From Polyangiaceae bacterium (GTDB taxonomy: Bacteria > Myxococcota_A > Polyangia > Polyangiales > Polyangiaceae), in NCBI GenBank assembly GCA_016929495.1, contig JAFGIS010000163.1, forward strand, positions 1 to 35,960: a DNA stretch of 35,960 bases, in the 5' to 3' direction. Of this stretch, positions 16,976 to 25,409 are shown in pieces. The position numbers were made by a program, and so were the translations under genes. How positions within the stretch are numbered: position 1 is the stretch's first letter; every line of letters begins with the position of its first letter. Under the pieces are notes generated by a model, which saw only the letters and a program-made list of their open reading frames with translations, was not told the DNA's origin and searched no databases.

Positions 16976-18796
16976 ATGGACGACTCACTACAAGCAATAG
17001 TCACAGAGACCTGTCGGTCCGTGGGTAGGGACCGCACCCGGCTACTCGACGTTGTCAGAGCCGTGCAGGAACGCTTCGGTCAGGTGTCCGGCGAGGCTAT
17101 GAACCTGATTGCCGGTGAGCTCGGCTGCCATCGAGTCGAGGTCGAAGGCGTCGTGTCTTTCTACGCATTCCTGTCCACGCGGCCCAAGGGAACCACTGTC
17201 ATTCGCGTGTGCAATGACGTCATCGACCGCCTCGAGGGTGCGTGCGAGGTCCTGGAAGCGTTCGCCGAGGAGCTCGGCATCCGACCGGGTGAAACCACGC
17301 CGGACGGCACGATCACGCTGGAAGAGACTTCGTTCATCGGGATGGCTGATCAGGCGCCAGCGGCTCTGGTCAACGACGTCGTCATCGCCGAGCTCAACCC
17401 CGCAACGGCCCGGCGCATGGCGCGCGCGCTGCGCGCGAACCGTGACCCCAAGAAGCTGGTCACCAAGTTCGGCCACGGCAACAACGCGCACGACCTGGTG
17501 CAGTCGATGGTGCGCAACAACATCTGCCAGGTCGGGCCCGTGATCCTGGCGCCGTTCGAATCGGGCGTGGCCCTGCGCAAGGCGGTCGCCATGACGCCAC
17601 AGGAAGTGATTCGCGCGGTCAAGGGATCGCGGCTGCGCGGCCGGGGCGGCGCGGGGTTCCCGACAGGCATGAAGTGGGAGTTTGCCCGATTGCCGGCGTC
17701 CGCCGAGCGGGTGGTCATCTGCAACGCCGACGAGGGCGAGCCCGGCACGTTCAAGGACCGGGTCATTCTCACCGAGCGCGCCGACCTGATGTTCGAAGGG
17801 TTGACGATCGCCGGCTACGCGATCGGAGCGCAGACCGGCATTCTCTATCTTCGCGCCGAGTACGCGTACCTTCGCGAATTCCTAGAGAGCCTGCTAACCA
17901 AGCGCCGCAGCTCCGGCCTGCTCGGCAAGAAGATCTGCGGCAAGGCCGGATTCGACTTCGACATCCGTATCCAGATGGGCGCGGGAGCGTACGTCTGCGG
18001 CGAAGAAACGGCGCTCATCAACTCGGCCGAGGGCTCGCGGGGCGTGCCCAAGAACAGGCCTCCGTTCCCCGCGCAGAAGGGCTATCTCGGCCGGCCGACG
18101 GTGGTCAACAACGTCGAGACGCTCTGCTGCGTGTCTCGCGTGTTCGAACACGGCGCGGGGTGGTTCGCCCAGTATGGATCCAAAGGCAGTACGGGCACCA
18201 AGCTGCTCAGCGTTTCGGGCGACTGCCTGCGCCCGGGCGTATACGAGGTCGAGTTCGGGATCACGCTCGATGCCTTGCTCAAGCTCGCGGGTGCCCGGGA
18301 CACGGCCGCCGTCCAGGTGGGCGGCGCGAGCGGCCAGATGGTAGGCCCCACCGAGTTCGGGCGGACCATCTGCTACGACGACCTGGCCACCGGAGGCTCG
18401 ATCATGGTGTTCAACCGTGACCGCGACCTGCTCGACATTGCCCGCCAGTTCATGGAGTTCTTCTGCGACGAGAGCTGCGGATACTGCGTGCCGTGCCGTG
18501 TCGGCAACCACCTGCTCAAGCAGCGTCTGGAGCACATCATCGCGGGCAGGGGTGAGCCGGACGACCTTGGGTACCTGGAGCAGCTCGCCAACGTCGTGCG
18601 CGTTTCGAGCCGCTGCGGACTCGGCCAGACCTCTCCCAATCCGATCCTATCCACCCTGAAGAACTTCCGCTCCGAGTACGAAGCTCGCGTCAAGCCCGCG
18701 GCGCACGGAGACCTCCGGCGGTTCGACGCCGAGGCGGCTTTCGCCCCAGCCGAGGCCATCGCCGGCCACCCCCCTTCCGGGCACGCCCAGAGCTGA
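16976..18796 (+). CDS. hoxF: NAD-reducing [NiFe] hydrogenase, diaphorase subunit HoxF (NuoE-NuoF fusion)
   Basis: The 606-residue protein fuses a NuoE-like domain (about 1-145) to a NuoF-like domain. The latter has the NADH site GRGGAGFPTG (222-231), the FMN region NADEGEPGTFKDR (about 250-262) and the [4Fe-4S] ligands C501, C504, C507 and C547. It passes electrons between NAD(H) and the hydrogenase core in the cytoplasm. The NuoE part keeps the VCNDVID segment but has SFIGMADQAP where NuoE would hold its last Cys pair, so that cluster is probably missing, much as in the Ralstonia enzyme. It is the first gene of the hox operon. Confidence 0.95.
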   Translation: MDDSLQAIVTETCRSVGRDRTRLLDVVRAVQERFGQVSGEAMNLIAGELGCHRVEVEGVVSFYAFLSTRPKGTTVIRVCNDVIDRLEGACEVLEAFAEELGIRPGETTPDGTITLEETSFIGMADQAPAALVNDVVIAELNPATARRMARALRANRDPKKLVTKFGHGNNAHDLVQSMVRNNICQVGPVILAPFESGVALRKAVAMTPQEVIRAVKGSRLRGRGGAGFPTGMKWEFARLPASAERVVICNADEGEPGTFKDRVILTERADLMFEGLTIAGYAIGAQTGILYLRAEYAYLREFLESLLTKRRSSGLLGKKICGKAGFDFDIRIQMGAGAYVCGEETALINSAEGSRGVPKNRPPFPAQKGYLGRPTVVNNVETLCCVSRVFEHGAGWFAQYGSKGSTGTKLLSVSGDCLRPGVYEVEFGITLDALLKLAGARDTAAVQVGGASGQMVGPTEFGRTICYDDLATGGSIMVFNRDRDLLDIARQFMEFFCDESCGYCVPCRVGNHLLKQRLEHIIAGRGEPDDLGYLEQLANVVRVSSRCGLGQTSPNPILSTLKNFRSEYEARVKPAAHGDLRRFDAEAAFAPAEAIAGHPPSGHAQS

Positions 18797-18810
18797 GTGA
18801 AGGATCTGCC

Positions 18811-19515
18811 ATGACCGACGTCATCACGTTCCACATCGATGGCAAGGAAATCAGCGCCAAGCCCGAGCAGACGATTCTGCAGGCTGCGGCCCTCAGCGGC
18901 GTCTACATCCCCCACCTGTGTGCCTACAAGGGCCTGGTGCCCTGGGGCGCGTGCCGGATCTGCCTGGTCAAGGTGAACGGCCGCTTCCAGCCTGCTTGTA
19001 CGCAGCCGGTGGTGGCGGGCGCTCTGGTCGAGAACGATACGCCCGAGCTCAACGAGATCCGCCGCGCTCTGGTCGATATGCTCTATGTCGAAGGCAATCA
19101 CATCTGTCCGAGCTGCGAAGCGAGCGGCAACTGCGAGCTGCAAGCCCTCGCCTACCGCCTGGGGATCCTGGCACCGCGCTATCCCTACATGTTCCCCAAG
19201 CGCGGGCTCGACATGTCCCACCCGGACGTCATGCTCGACCACAACCGCTGCATCAAGTGTGCACGCTGTGTTCGTGCCTCCCGCGATATCGACGGGAAGC
19301 ACGTGTTCGACTTCGTCGGAAGAGGACTAGGCCAGCGCATCGCGTTCGACGCCGAGCAGGGCTTGGCCGGCACCTCGGTCAGCGCCGAGGACAAGGCCAT
19401 GAGTGTCTGCCCGGTGGGGGCTCTGATGAACAAACGGGTCGGATTCGCCGTGCCCGTCGGAAGCCGCCTGTACGACCGTCACCCGATCGGTTCGGCCATC
19501 GAGTCCAGCAAGTGA
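18811..19515 (+). CDS. hoxU: NAD-reducing hydrogenase, iron-sulfur subunit HoxU
   Basis: The 234-residue protein resembles the N-terminus of NuoG. It has a plant-ferredoxin-like [2Fe-2S] site (HLCAYKGLVPWGACRIC with a later CTQP), a His/Cys cluster region (GNHICPSCEASGNCELQ) and a [4Fe-4S] site (HNRCIKCARCVRASRD, then SVCPVGAL). It carries electrons from HoxF to HoxY. The length equals that of the Ralstonia subunit as I recall it. It starts 14 nt after hoxF. Confidence 0.95.
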   Translation: MTDVITFHIDGKEISAKPEQTILQAAALSGVYIPHLCAYKGLVPWGACRICLVKVNGRFQPACTQPVVAGALVENDTPELNEIRRALVDMLYVEGNHICPSCEASGNCELQALAYRLGILAPRYPYMFPKRGLDMSHPDVMLDHNRCIKCARCVRASRDIDGKHVFDFVGRGLGQRIAFDAEQGLAGTSVSAEDKAMSVCPVGALMNKRVGFAVPVGSRLYDRHPIGSAIESSK

Positions 19516-19527
19516 GCGAGCGCCATT

Positions 19528-20073
19528 ATGAGCAAACCGAAGATCGCGACGACCAGCATGTGCGGCTGCTTCGGCTGTCACATGTCCATCCTCGACATCG
19601 ACGACCGCGTCCTCCAACTGGTCGAACTGGTCGAGTTCCACAAGTCGCCCATCAACGACATCAAGGTCTTCACCGAACGCTGCGCCATCGGCCTGCTCGA
19701 AGGCGGAGTCGCCAACGAAGACAACCTGCACGTGCTCAAGGCGTTCCGCGAGAACTGCGACATCTTGGTCTCGGTGGGGTCCTGTGCGATCACCGCGGGC
19801 ATTCCCGGCTCCCGCAACGCCCTGCCGCTCAGGGAGTGCCTGGAGGAGGCGTACCTGAAGGGCCCCACGGTCCACAATCCGAGCGGTCAGATCCCGAATG
19901 ACCCGGACATCCCCCTGCTCACGGACAAGGTGTATCCGTGCCATGAAGTGGTCAGGGTCGACTACTTCCTGCCCGGCTGCCCGCCGCCCGCCGACGCCAT
20001 TTGGGCGGCGCTCACCGCGCTGCTCTCGAACAAGCCCATTTCCCTCCCCTACGAGCTGTTGAAGTACGACTGA
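19528..20073 (+). CDS. hoxY: NAD-reducing hydrogenase, small subunit HoxY
   Basis: The 181-residue protein has the Cys ligands of the proximal [4Fe-4S] cluster: C14 and C17 in CGCFGCHMS, C86 in VGSCAIT and C151 in LPGCPPP. Only the proximal cluster is expected in this short small subunit, and no twin-arginine signal is present, so the enzyme is cytoplasmic. It is followed by hoxH after 11 nt. Confidence 0.95.
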   Translation: MSKPKIATTSMCGCFGCHMSILDIDDRVLQLVELVEFHKSPINDIKVFTERCAIGLLEGGVANEDNLHVLKAFRENCDILVSVGSCAITAGIPGSRNALPLRECLEEAYLKGPTVHNPSGQIPNDPDIPLLTDKVYPCHEVVRVDYFLPGCPPPADAIWAALTALLSNKPISLPYELLKYD

Positions 20074-20084
20074 GGAGACCGCCC

Positions 20085-21533
20085 GTGACCCGCAAAATCG
20101 TGATTGAGCCCGTGACGCGCGTGGAAGGTCACGGAAAGGTGACCATTCACCTGGACGACCGGGGCCAGGTCGCGCAGGCCCGCATGCACATCGTCGAGTT
20201 TCGCGGCTTCGAGCGCTTCGTCCAGGGGCGTCCCTACTGGGAGGTCCCGGTGCTCGTTCAGAGGCTCTGCGGCATCTGCCCGGTGAGCCACCACCTGTGC
20301 GCGGCCAAGGCCATGGACATGGTCGTCGGCGTCGACCGCCTCACGCCCACCGCAGAGAAGATGCGCCGGCTGATGCACTACGGTCAGATCTACCAGTCGC
20401 ACGCGCTGCACTTCTTCCACCTCGCCTCGCCCGACCTGCTCTTCGGATTCGACGCGGACGTGAGCCAGCGTCACGTGCTGGCCGTGGCAGAGAAATTCCC
20501 GGAGCTCGCCGTTCAAGGCATCATGATGCGCCGGTTCGGCCAGGAGGTCATCCTGCACACCTCCGGAAAGAAGGTCCACGGCACCTCGGCCATCCCGGGC
20601 GGCATCAACCGCAACCTGCCAATCGAAGCACGTGACGCGTTGCTGAAGGACCTGGACCACAACATCGTCTGGGCTCGAAGCGCGGTCGAAGTCGCCAAGA
20701 ACTACACCGTGGAGCACCTCGAGCAGGTCAAGGACTTCGGCTCGTTCGAGTCGAACCACATGGGTCTGGTGGCCGCAGACGGGAGCATGGACCTGTACGA
20801 TGGCGTGCTCCGGGCAGTCGATGCTCAGGGCAAACGCATCCTCGATGGCGTCAAGCCCGTCGAGTACGCGGACGTGCTCGCCGAAGAGGTGCGCCCCTGG
20901 TCATACATGAAGTTCCCGTTCATCCGAAAGCTCGGTCCCGAGCGCGGCTGGTACCGCGTCGGTCCGCTCGCTCGGATCAACGTCTGCGATCGCATCGATA
21001 CGACCGAAGCCGAGCAGGCTCGCCAGGAGTTCATGGCGCTGAGTTCGGGCAAGCCCAACAACATCACCCTGGCTTACCACTGGGCCCGGATGATAGAGGT
21101 CTTGCACAGCGTGGAGAAGATCCGCGAGCTGTTGCACGATCCGGATCTGCAGGGCAATGACCTGGTCGCGACCGGCCAGCGCCGCGGCGAGGGTATTGCC
21201 ATCCTCGAGGCGCCGCGAGGCACTCTGTTCCATCACTACCGCGTCAACGAACGTGACGAGGTCACGATGGCCAACCTCATCGTCTCGACCACGAGCAACA
21301 ACGAGCCGATGAACCAGGCCGTTCGCAGGGTGGCCGAACAGCATCTGGCCGGCCAGAAGGAGATCACCGACGGCCTGCTCAACCACGTCGAGGTCGCCAT
21401 TCGCGCCTATGACCCGTGTCTAAGCTGCGCGACCCACGCGCTCGGACAGATGCCACTCGAGCTCGTGCTGTTCGATCACAACGGCGCCCAGATCGACCGT
21501 CGCCGCAAGGGCATGAGGGAAACGGCCGGATGA
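20085..21533 (+). CDS. hoxH: NAD-reducing hydrogenase, large catalytic subunit HoxH
   Basis: The 482-residue protein contains the NiFe ligands in two motifs: RLCGICPVSHH (C62, C65) and DPCLSCATH (C445, C448) near the C-terminus. The enzyme splits or forms H2. About 30 residues follow the second motif (ALGQMPLELV and onward), the peptide that the protease removes after nickel insertion. The GTG at 20085 behind TGAGGAGA is chosen because the longer frame overlaps hoxY. Motifs and gene order fit the group 3d bidirectional enzymes. Confidence 0.96.
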   Translation: MTRKIVIEPVTRVEGHGKVTIHLDDRGQVAQARMHIVEFRGFERFVQGRPYWEVPVLVQRLCGICPVSHHLCAAKAMDMVVGVDRLTPTAEKMRRLMHYGQIYQSHALHFFHLASPDLLFGFDADVSQRHVLAVAEKFPELAVQGIMMRRFGQEVILHTSGKKVHGTSAIPGGINRNLPIEARDALLKDLDHNIVWARSAVEVAKNYTVEHLEQVKDFGSFESNHMGLVAADGSMDLYDGVLRAVDAQGKRILDGVKPVEYADVLAEEVRPWSYMKFPFIRKLGPERGWYRVGPLARINVCDRIDTTEAEQARQEFMALSSGKPNNITLAYHWARMIEVLHSVEKIRELLHDPDLQGNDLVATGQRRGEGIAILEAPRGTLFHHYRVNERDEVTMANLIVSTTSNNEPMNQAVRRVAEQHLAGQKEITDGLLNHVEVAIRAYDPCLSCATHALGQMPLELVLFDHNGAQIDRRRKGMRETAG

Positions 21534-22048
21534 GTCGCGTTCTGCTGGTAGGGTACGGCAACCCGGGTCGCCTGGACGACGGCCTCGGACCTGCCGTAGC
21601 TGAGCACTTGGAAGGACTCGGGCTGCCCGACGTCACGGTGCAGTCCGACTATCAGCTCTCGGTTGAGCTCGCCGAGGAGCTGCGACGCCACGAGCTCATC
21701 CTGTTCGCGGACGCAGCGGTCTCGGGCGCGGCCCCGTTCGAAGTGCGTGAGGTCACGCCGGCAGACGGATCGAGCTTTTCGACACACAGCGTATCGCCCG
21801 CTGAGCTCCTGGGTTTGGCACGCCGGCTGTTCGGCACCAACTGCCGTGGCTTCACCCTCGGCATCCGAGGCTACGCCTTCGATGCCTTCGGAGAGAGGCT
21901 ATCGCCGCAAGCTACAGAGAACCTAGCGGCAGCCGTCGCCTTCATCGAACGCGTCCTGCGAGGCGATACGCTGGATCTGCTCGTTGAAAGAGCGGAGCCG
22001 GAGCCGAGAGTTGACCCCAAGAAGGCGATGTCCGACACGGCGGCCTAG
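21530..22048 (+). CDS. hoxW: Hydrogenase maturation protease HoxW
   Basis: The 172-residue protein belongs to the HyaD/HycI family. It shows the N-terminal GYGNPGRLDDGLG motif (first nickel-probe acidic residue), LFADAAVSG, and the HSVSPAELL His motif. It trims the C-terminus of HoxH once the NiFe centre is built. The ATG overlaps the hoxH stop (ATGA), so the two are coupled. The tail beyond residue 150 is longer and polar. Confidence 0.93.
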   Translation: MSRVLLVGYGNPGRLDDGLGPAVAEHLEGLGLPDVTVQSDYQLSVELAEELRRHELILFADAAVSGAAPFEVREVTPADGSSFSTHSVSPAELLGLARRLFGTNCRGFTLGIRGYAFDAFGERLSPQATENLAAAVAFIERVLRGDTLDLLVERAEPEPRVDPKKAMSDTAA

Positions 22049-22067
22049 AGCCGCTTCGGAGTGAGTC

Positions 22068-22451
22068 ATGCAAGATGGAAAGCATGTGGTCTTGTGCATC
22101 GACGACGACAGCGACATCCGCGATTCGCTGCGAGTCATTCTGGAATCGAGCGGCTACGTCTTCTCCGAGGCAAGCACCGCGGAGGAGGGACTCCAGGTTT
22201 TCCGCACGACGCAGCCCGACATCGTCATCGTCGACCTGATGATGGAGGAGGTCGATGCGGGCACCAACTTCGTCAAGGAAATCAGGCTGCTCGGAGCTCA
22301 CGTACCGATCATCATGTTGAGCTCGGTGGGCGACTCGCTGAGCGGCATGATCGACACGAGCCAGCTCGGGCTGTCGGGCGTGCTGCAGAAGCCGATCGCG
22401 GCCCCGGCGCTGCGCAAACTGCTGGCGGAGAGGCTGGGGAAGAAGGACTGA
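22068..22451 (+). CDS. Stand-alone response-regulator receiver domain
   Basis: The 127-residue protein is a receiver without an output domain. The acidic pocket is CIDDDSD, the phosphoacceptor Asp lies in VIVDLMME (about residue 55), the switch Ser is in IIMLSS, and the conserved Lys is in LQKP. It starts 19 nt after hoxW on the same strand, so it is probably cotranscribed with the hydrogenase. No histidine kinase is adjacent. The kinase at 27514 is unpaired in the window and could be a partner, but this is speculative. Confidence 0.92.
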   Translation: MQDGKHVVLCIDDDSDIRDSLRVILESSGYVFSEASTAEEGLQVFRTTQPDIVIVDLMMEEVDAGTNFVKEIRLLGAHVPIIMLSSVGDSLSGMIDTSQLGLSGVLQKPIAAPALRKLLAERLGKKD

Positions 22452-22483
22452 GCGGCAAGCGCGTACGTCGCGGATCTGAACCC

Positions 22484-22795
22484 TCACGCTGCGGGACGGC
22501 GCTTCGCGACCAGTGGCTTCGGCAGCTCGCGAAGCTTGCTTCGGGCTGCATAGAGGTCCACTGCCTTCTGCGCATTCAACCAGAACTCCGGCGTCGTTCG
22601 GAACGTCGCCGCGAGCTTCAGCGCGACTTCAGCAGTCACGGCGGACCTGCCATTGACGATGCGGTTGATGACTTTCACGTCCTGGCCGATATGGTCGGCC
22701 AACTCCTTCTGACTCATCCCGAGCGGCACGAGGTATTCGTCCCGCAGGATCTCACCGGGAGTGGTAGGGCTTCGTGTCATTCGAGAACGGTCCAT
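22484..22795 (-). CDS. higA: HigA-type antitoxin, HTH XRE family
   Basis: The 103-residue protein contains an XRE helix-turn-helix (MSQKELADHIGQDVKVINRIVNGRSAVTAEVALKLAATFRT) followed by EFWLNAQKAVDLY, the standard HigA/VapI pattern. It neutralises HigB and represses the operon. The ATG at 22795 lies 13 nt after the toxin stop behind AAGGGAAG. An ATG five codons further in is possible. The toxin-first order is normal for higBA. Confidence 0.93.
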   Translation of the reverse strand: MDRSRMTRSPTTPGEILRDEYLVPLGMSQKELADHIGQDVKVINRIVNGRSAVTAEVALKLAATFRTTPEFWLNAQKAVDLYAARSKLRELPKPLVAKRRPAA

Positions 22796-22808
22796 GGCTT
22801 GCTTCCCT

Positions 22809-23123
22809 TCAGTGATAGTCGCAAACATCGACCTCATCGGGCCCTTCTGGTGTCCAGCGGAAGACGATGCGCCACTGGTCGTTGACGCGGATACTGTGGA
22901 GCCCGAGGAGGTCTCCGCGGAGCGCCTCGAGCCGTTTGCCGGTAGGCGACATGAGGTCTTCCAGAGTTGTCGCGTAGTCGAGCACGTCCAGCTTCCTCCT
23001 CACGGTGCGGGCGACCTTCCTCCTCACGGTGCGGGCGACCGATGACCATCCCTCGCGTCGCGGGATTCGGCCGTTGAGGAAGAAACCCTCGACGGCCTTC
23101 CTGGTGAAGTTCCTGATGGTCAC
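22809..23123 (-). CDS. higB: HigB/RelE-fold toxin with an in-frame 8-residue duplication
   Basis: The 104-residue protein matches the HigB pattern: [13 protein letters not shown] at the start, then [46 protein letters not shown] and a C-terminal VDVCDYH. HigB toxins cut mRNA on the ribosome. A 24-bp tandem repeat at 22992-23039 duplicates VARTVRRK in frame, so the protein is 8 residues longer than its presumed ancestor. The GTG at 23123 lies about where transcription should begin, so the mRNA may be leaderless. Activity of the duplicated form cannot be judged. Confidence 0.9.
   Translation of the reverse strand: MTIRNFTRKAVEGFFLNGRIPRREGWSSVARTVRRKVARTVRRKLDVLDYATTLEDLMSPTGKRLEALRGDLLGLHSIRVNDQWRIVFRWTPEGPDEVDVCDYH
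22992..23039. repeat. Perfect 24-bp tandem duplication inside higB
   Basis: The unit CTTCCTCCTCACGGTGCGGG plus CGAC occurs at 22992-23015 and again at 23016-23039 with no mismatch. It keeps the reading frame and duplicates VARTVRRK. The lack of divergence points to a recent event. Confidence 0.95.
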
Positions 23124-23129
23124 CTAACG

Positions 23130-23158
23130 CATATACCGCAGTCAGGTATACTCAGCAA
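23130..23158 (-). promoter_or_regulatory. Sigma70-type promoter and operator of higBA
   Basis: On the minus strand a -35 TTGCTG (23158-23153), a 17-bp spacer and a -10 TATATG (23135-23130) form a good promoter. The predicted start is around 23124-23122, coinciding with the higB GTG. GTATACC and GGTATAT flank TGACTGC and make a near-perfect inverted repeat over the spacer and -10, a likely HigA site. Confidence 0.65.
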
Positions 23159-23501
23159 GGGTACGCGCCGGGACGCGCCGGCCCACTTCGGAGTGAGTTC
23201 CACCAACTGCGCCGGTCCCTGCGCTGCCCGGCCCGTTCGGGGCGCTAGCCGCTCTCGGGCTCGGGGTGGCAGGGGCGGACGCATTGGGGCGAGGTCGGGC
23301 CGCGGTTCAGCGGTGGTGCATGCACGCTCGAGCTGAGCCGGCGCAGTACACCGGTCCGGGGGGAAGTGGTAGAGTCCTCGGGTGCCCGCTCCGCTTCGCT
23401 CGCCCGCCACGCGCCCGCCGAGACCTTGGGGAGCCGGGCCGTTGAGCGCGGAACAGGAGCTGCGCTTTGCACGAGGAGTCGCGTGCTGCGGGAGGTTCTT
23501 C
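23159..23501. other. Non-coding stretch between higBA and the nucleotidyltransferase gene
   Basis: No gene is supported here. A 10-bp palindrome GTGCATGCAC lies at 23316-23325. An open frame runs in from 23382 into the next gene, but its translation before residue 40 is Pro/Arg-rich and has no ribosome binding site. Confidence 0.5.
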
Positions 23502-24053
23502 ATGGGCTACGCCGAGGCCGAGCTGGCGCTCTACAGGCTGACCGCGATCCTCGAGGCCGAGGGCCTCCCGTACGCCATCATCGGCGCGTTTGCTCTGAAC
23601 GAGTACGGCCACATGCGCGTCACCGTCGATGTCGACCTGGTCATGCGCGAAGAAGACCTGCTCGAGTTCAAGACGCGCCATATCGGCAAGGGATACACCG
23701 AGCGGGTGGCGGGCACTGGGAAGCTGTTCGACACCGAACACGGCGTCAATATCGACGTTCTGAGCACAGGTCGCTTTCCGGGCGACGACAAGCCCAAGCC
23801 GATCGCTTTTCCCGATCCGGCGACGGTTGCCTTGCGGGGCAAGCGTTTCGCCCTGCTGCCCATGCCTCGCTACATCGAGCTGAAGCTGGCCTCGGGAATG
23901 GTCGCTGCCCACCGCGGCAAAGATCTGGTGGACGTGCAGGAGCTCATCAGGAGCGCGGGGCTTGCTGCGAGCGTGGCGGATGAGCTGCATCCGTGGGTGC
24001 GAGCGAAGTTCTTGGAGCTGTGGCAGCTGGCGCAGGCAGTCGACCCGTTCTGA
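23502..24053 (+). CDS. Nucleotidyltransferase-fold protein (AbiEii/MNT-like)
   Basis: The 183-residue protein shows the nucleotidyltransferase core: helix, then YAIIGAFALNEYG and the acidic pair in TVDVDLVM (about residues 43-50), with a third acidic position possible in NIDVLS. This arrangement is shared by AbiEii-type toxins and related proteins of unknown role. The ATG at 23502 has GGGAGG 7 nt upstream. The longer frame from 23382 has no such site. No antitoxin partner is adjacent, although higBA lies divergently upstream. The function is uncertain. Confidence 0.75.
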   Translation: MGYAEAELALYRLTAILEAEGLPYAIIGAFALNEYGHMRVTVDVDLVMREEDLLEFKTRHIGKGYTERVAGTGKLFDTEHGVNIDVLSTGRFPGDDKPKPIAFPDPATVALRGKRFALLPMPRYIELKLASGMVAAHRGKDLVDVQELIRSAGLAASVADELHPWVRAKFLELWQLAQAVDPF

Positions 24054-24055
24054 TC

Positions 24056-24376
24056 TCAGCCCTTGAGTCGGACTGCGGCCAATCCAGTTGGCCCAACGCG
24101 ATCAAGCAGTTCGTGACCGACCTCAGAACGGACCTGGGTCTCACCGACAATCCTCCGTTCCTTGCGGGCGAGCTACCTCGTTCCAGTGCCTGCTCCAACC
24201 ACAACCCGCTCGTGAACCAACTGCCCGGACTCATCACCAACGCATACGTAGTGTCGTCCGAAGGCCTCAACTTGGATCCTGCGGACACTGACTGGCACAT
24301 GCACTTCGGCCACGACGACACGGTCGAGCTCGGCAAGCGTTTCGCCGCGACGATGATCGAAGCGCTGAACTGGTAG
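24056..24376 (+). pseudogene. C-terminal fragment of a sialate O-acetylesterase-like (SASA) protein
   Basis: The frame reads ESDCGQSSWPNAIKQFVTDL, then PPFLAGELPRSS, NAYVVSSEGL and DWHMHFGHDD, with the downstream LGKRFAATMIEAL. This is the second half of the SASA/acetylxylan-esterase SGNH fold, including the catalytic Asp and His. The N-terminal half with the GQSN catalytic serine is absent. The frame continues upstream only through the nucleotidyltransferase gene in another phase. It is best read as a gene remnant left by a deletion or insertion. Confidence 0.6.
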
Positions 24377-24397
24377 CTCGACGGACTCGCCAGGTCC

Positions 24398-25162
24398 TCA
24401 AGGCGGCGGGGCCGGCTCCGGCCCTGCCGAGGCTGTCGCGAGGCTCACCACCAGCGGCGCCGACGGACTGCCTTCTGGCCGTTCGCTGCTTGCCCGCATC
24501 ACGACTTGGTTGGGATCCACTTTGCAGCTCTCCGCCAAGGTGCCTGCTGCACTCGCGGCGAGCGCCAGCGCGGTCTGTACGCCTGCTCCCGGGGCGGCAC
24601 CGGCCGAAGCGGGCGGCGCCAGCGCCCGGACTTCGTGTCGCAGCGGGCCCGCGCTGCTGGCGAGCAGGCACAGCAGTCGCTTGCCGCGAGCGCTCAGCTT
24701 TTCGCCGTTGTGAGCAAAGAGCGAACTGTTGACCAGAGCCACGTTCAGGGTCTCTCCCTGGGATTCGATCCGAACCAGTTTCTTGGCGATCGCCGCCGAC
24801 AGTCGGGTCTCCAGGTCGCGCGTGGCGCGGTCGATGCGCGCGGCGCGCGCGCTTCGTTCCTTTTCGGCCGCTCGTCGCTGTTCCTCTAGCTCGTCGCGCT
24901 GGCTCGAGACGCTCTGTAGCGCTTTCACGGTATCGGCGAGCTTTCGCCGATCCGAAGTGGCAGCTTTGGAGAGCTTCGCGTATTCGTTCCGCAATTGGTC
25001 GTGGGCGCGGTAGAGCGGCAGGTAGTAGGCAGCCATGAACGTGGCCGCTCCGATGACCACCAGCAGAGCCAGAATGCGCCAGCCACGGCCAGGGTGCGTG
25101 GAGACACCCATGGCCTGCAGTTCCGCCGCGGTGGTGGAATCCAGGCGTTGCTTTCTACTCAT
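24398..25162 (-). CDS. Membrane-anchored coiled-coil protein with a degenerate OmpA/MotB-like domain
   Basis: The 254-residue protein has a short basic N-terminus, one membrane helix (about residues 29-47), a coiled coil (about 50-115, many Ala, Arg and Glu) and a C-terminal part that reads LVNSSLFAHNGEKLSARGKRLL and later KVDPNQVVMRASSERPEGSP. These two stretches mirror the start and end of the OmpA/MotB peptidoglycan-binding domain, but the usual central NxxLSxxRA motif is not kept. It may sit in the inner membrane and reach toward the cell wall. The assignment rests on pattern only. Confidence 0.6.
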   Translation of the reverse strand: MSRKQRLDSTTAAELQAMGVSTHPGRGWRILALLVVIGAATFMAAYYLPLYRAHDQLRNEYAKLSKAATSDRRKLADTVKALQSVSSQRDELEEQRRAAEKERSARAARIDRATRDLETRLSAAIAKKLVRIESQGETLNVALVNSSLFAHNGEKLSARGKRLLCLLASSAGPLRHEVRALAPPASAGAAPGAGVQTALALAASAAGTLAESCKVDPNQVVMRASSERPEGSPSAPLVVSLATASAGPEPAPPP

Positions 25163-25409
25163 GATTCACGTCGTGGGGGTTGCTCGGCTGCTTCGTGGAT
25201 CACAGGCCCCGAACACTCTGCCGCGAACCGCGAACGATGGCGACAGCGCAGCGACCGGCCCGTGTATCGGGTTGCCGGAACGGGCAACGGTCCGAAAAGC
25301 GACCTACGGAAGCTATCTCGCTGTTCAATGCCGATAGAAAGATCGGTCGAGACTTTGTGAAACCCGAGGCAGGGTGGCGACCCGACGCTCTACGGGTAGT
25401 ATCTTCGGT

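Noticed and set aside
25344..25360. TTTGTGAAACCC as a second Rex operator upstream of the GYF gene
   Set aside because: Only one half-site is present. The opposite TTCACAA arm is missing.
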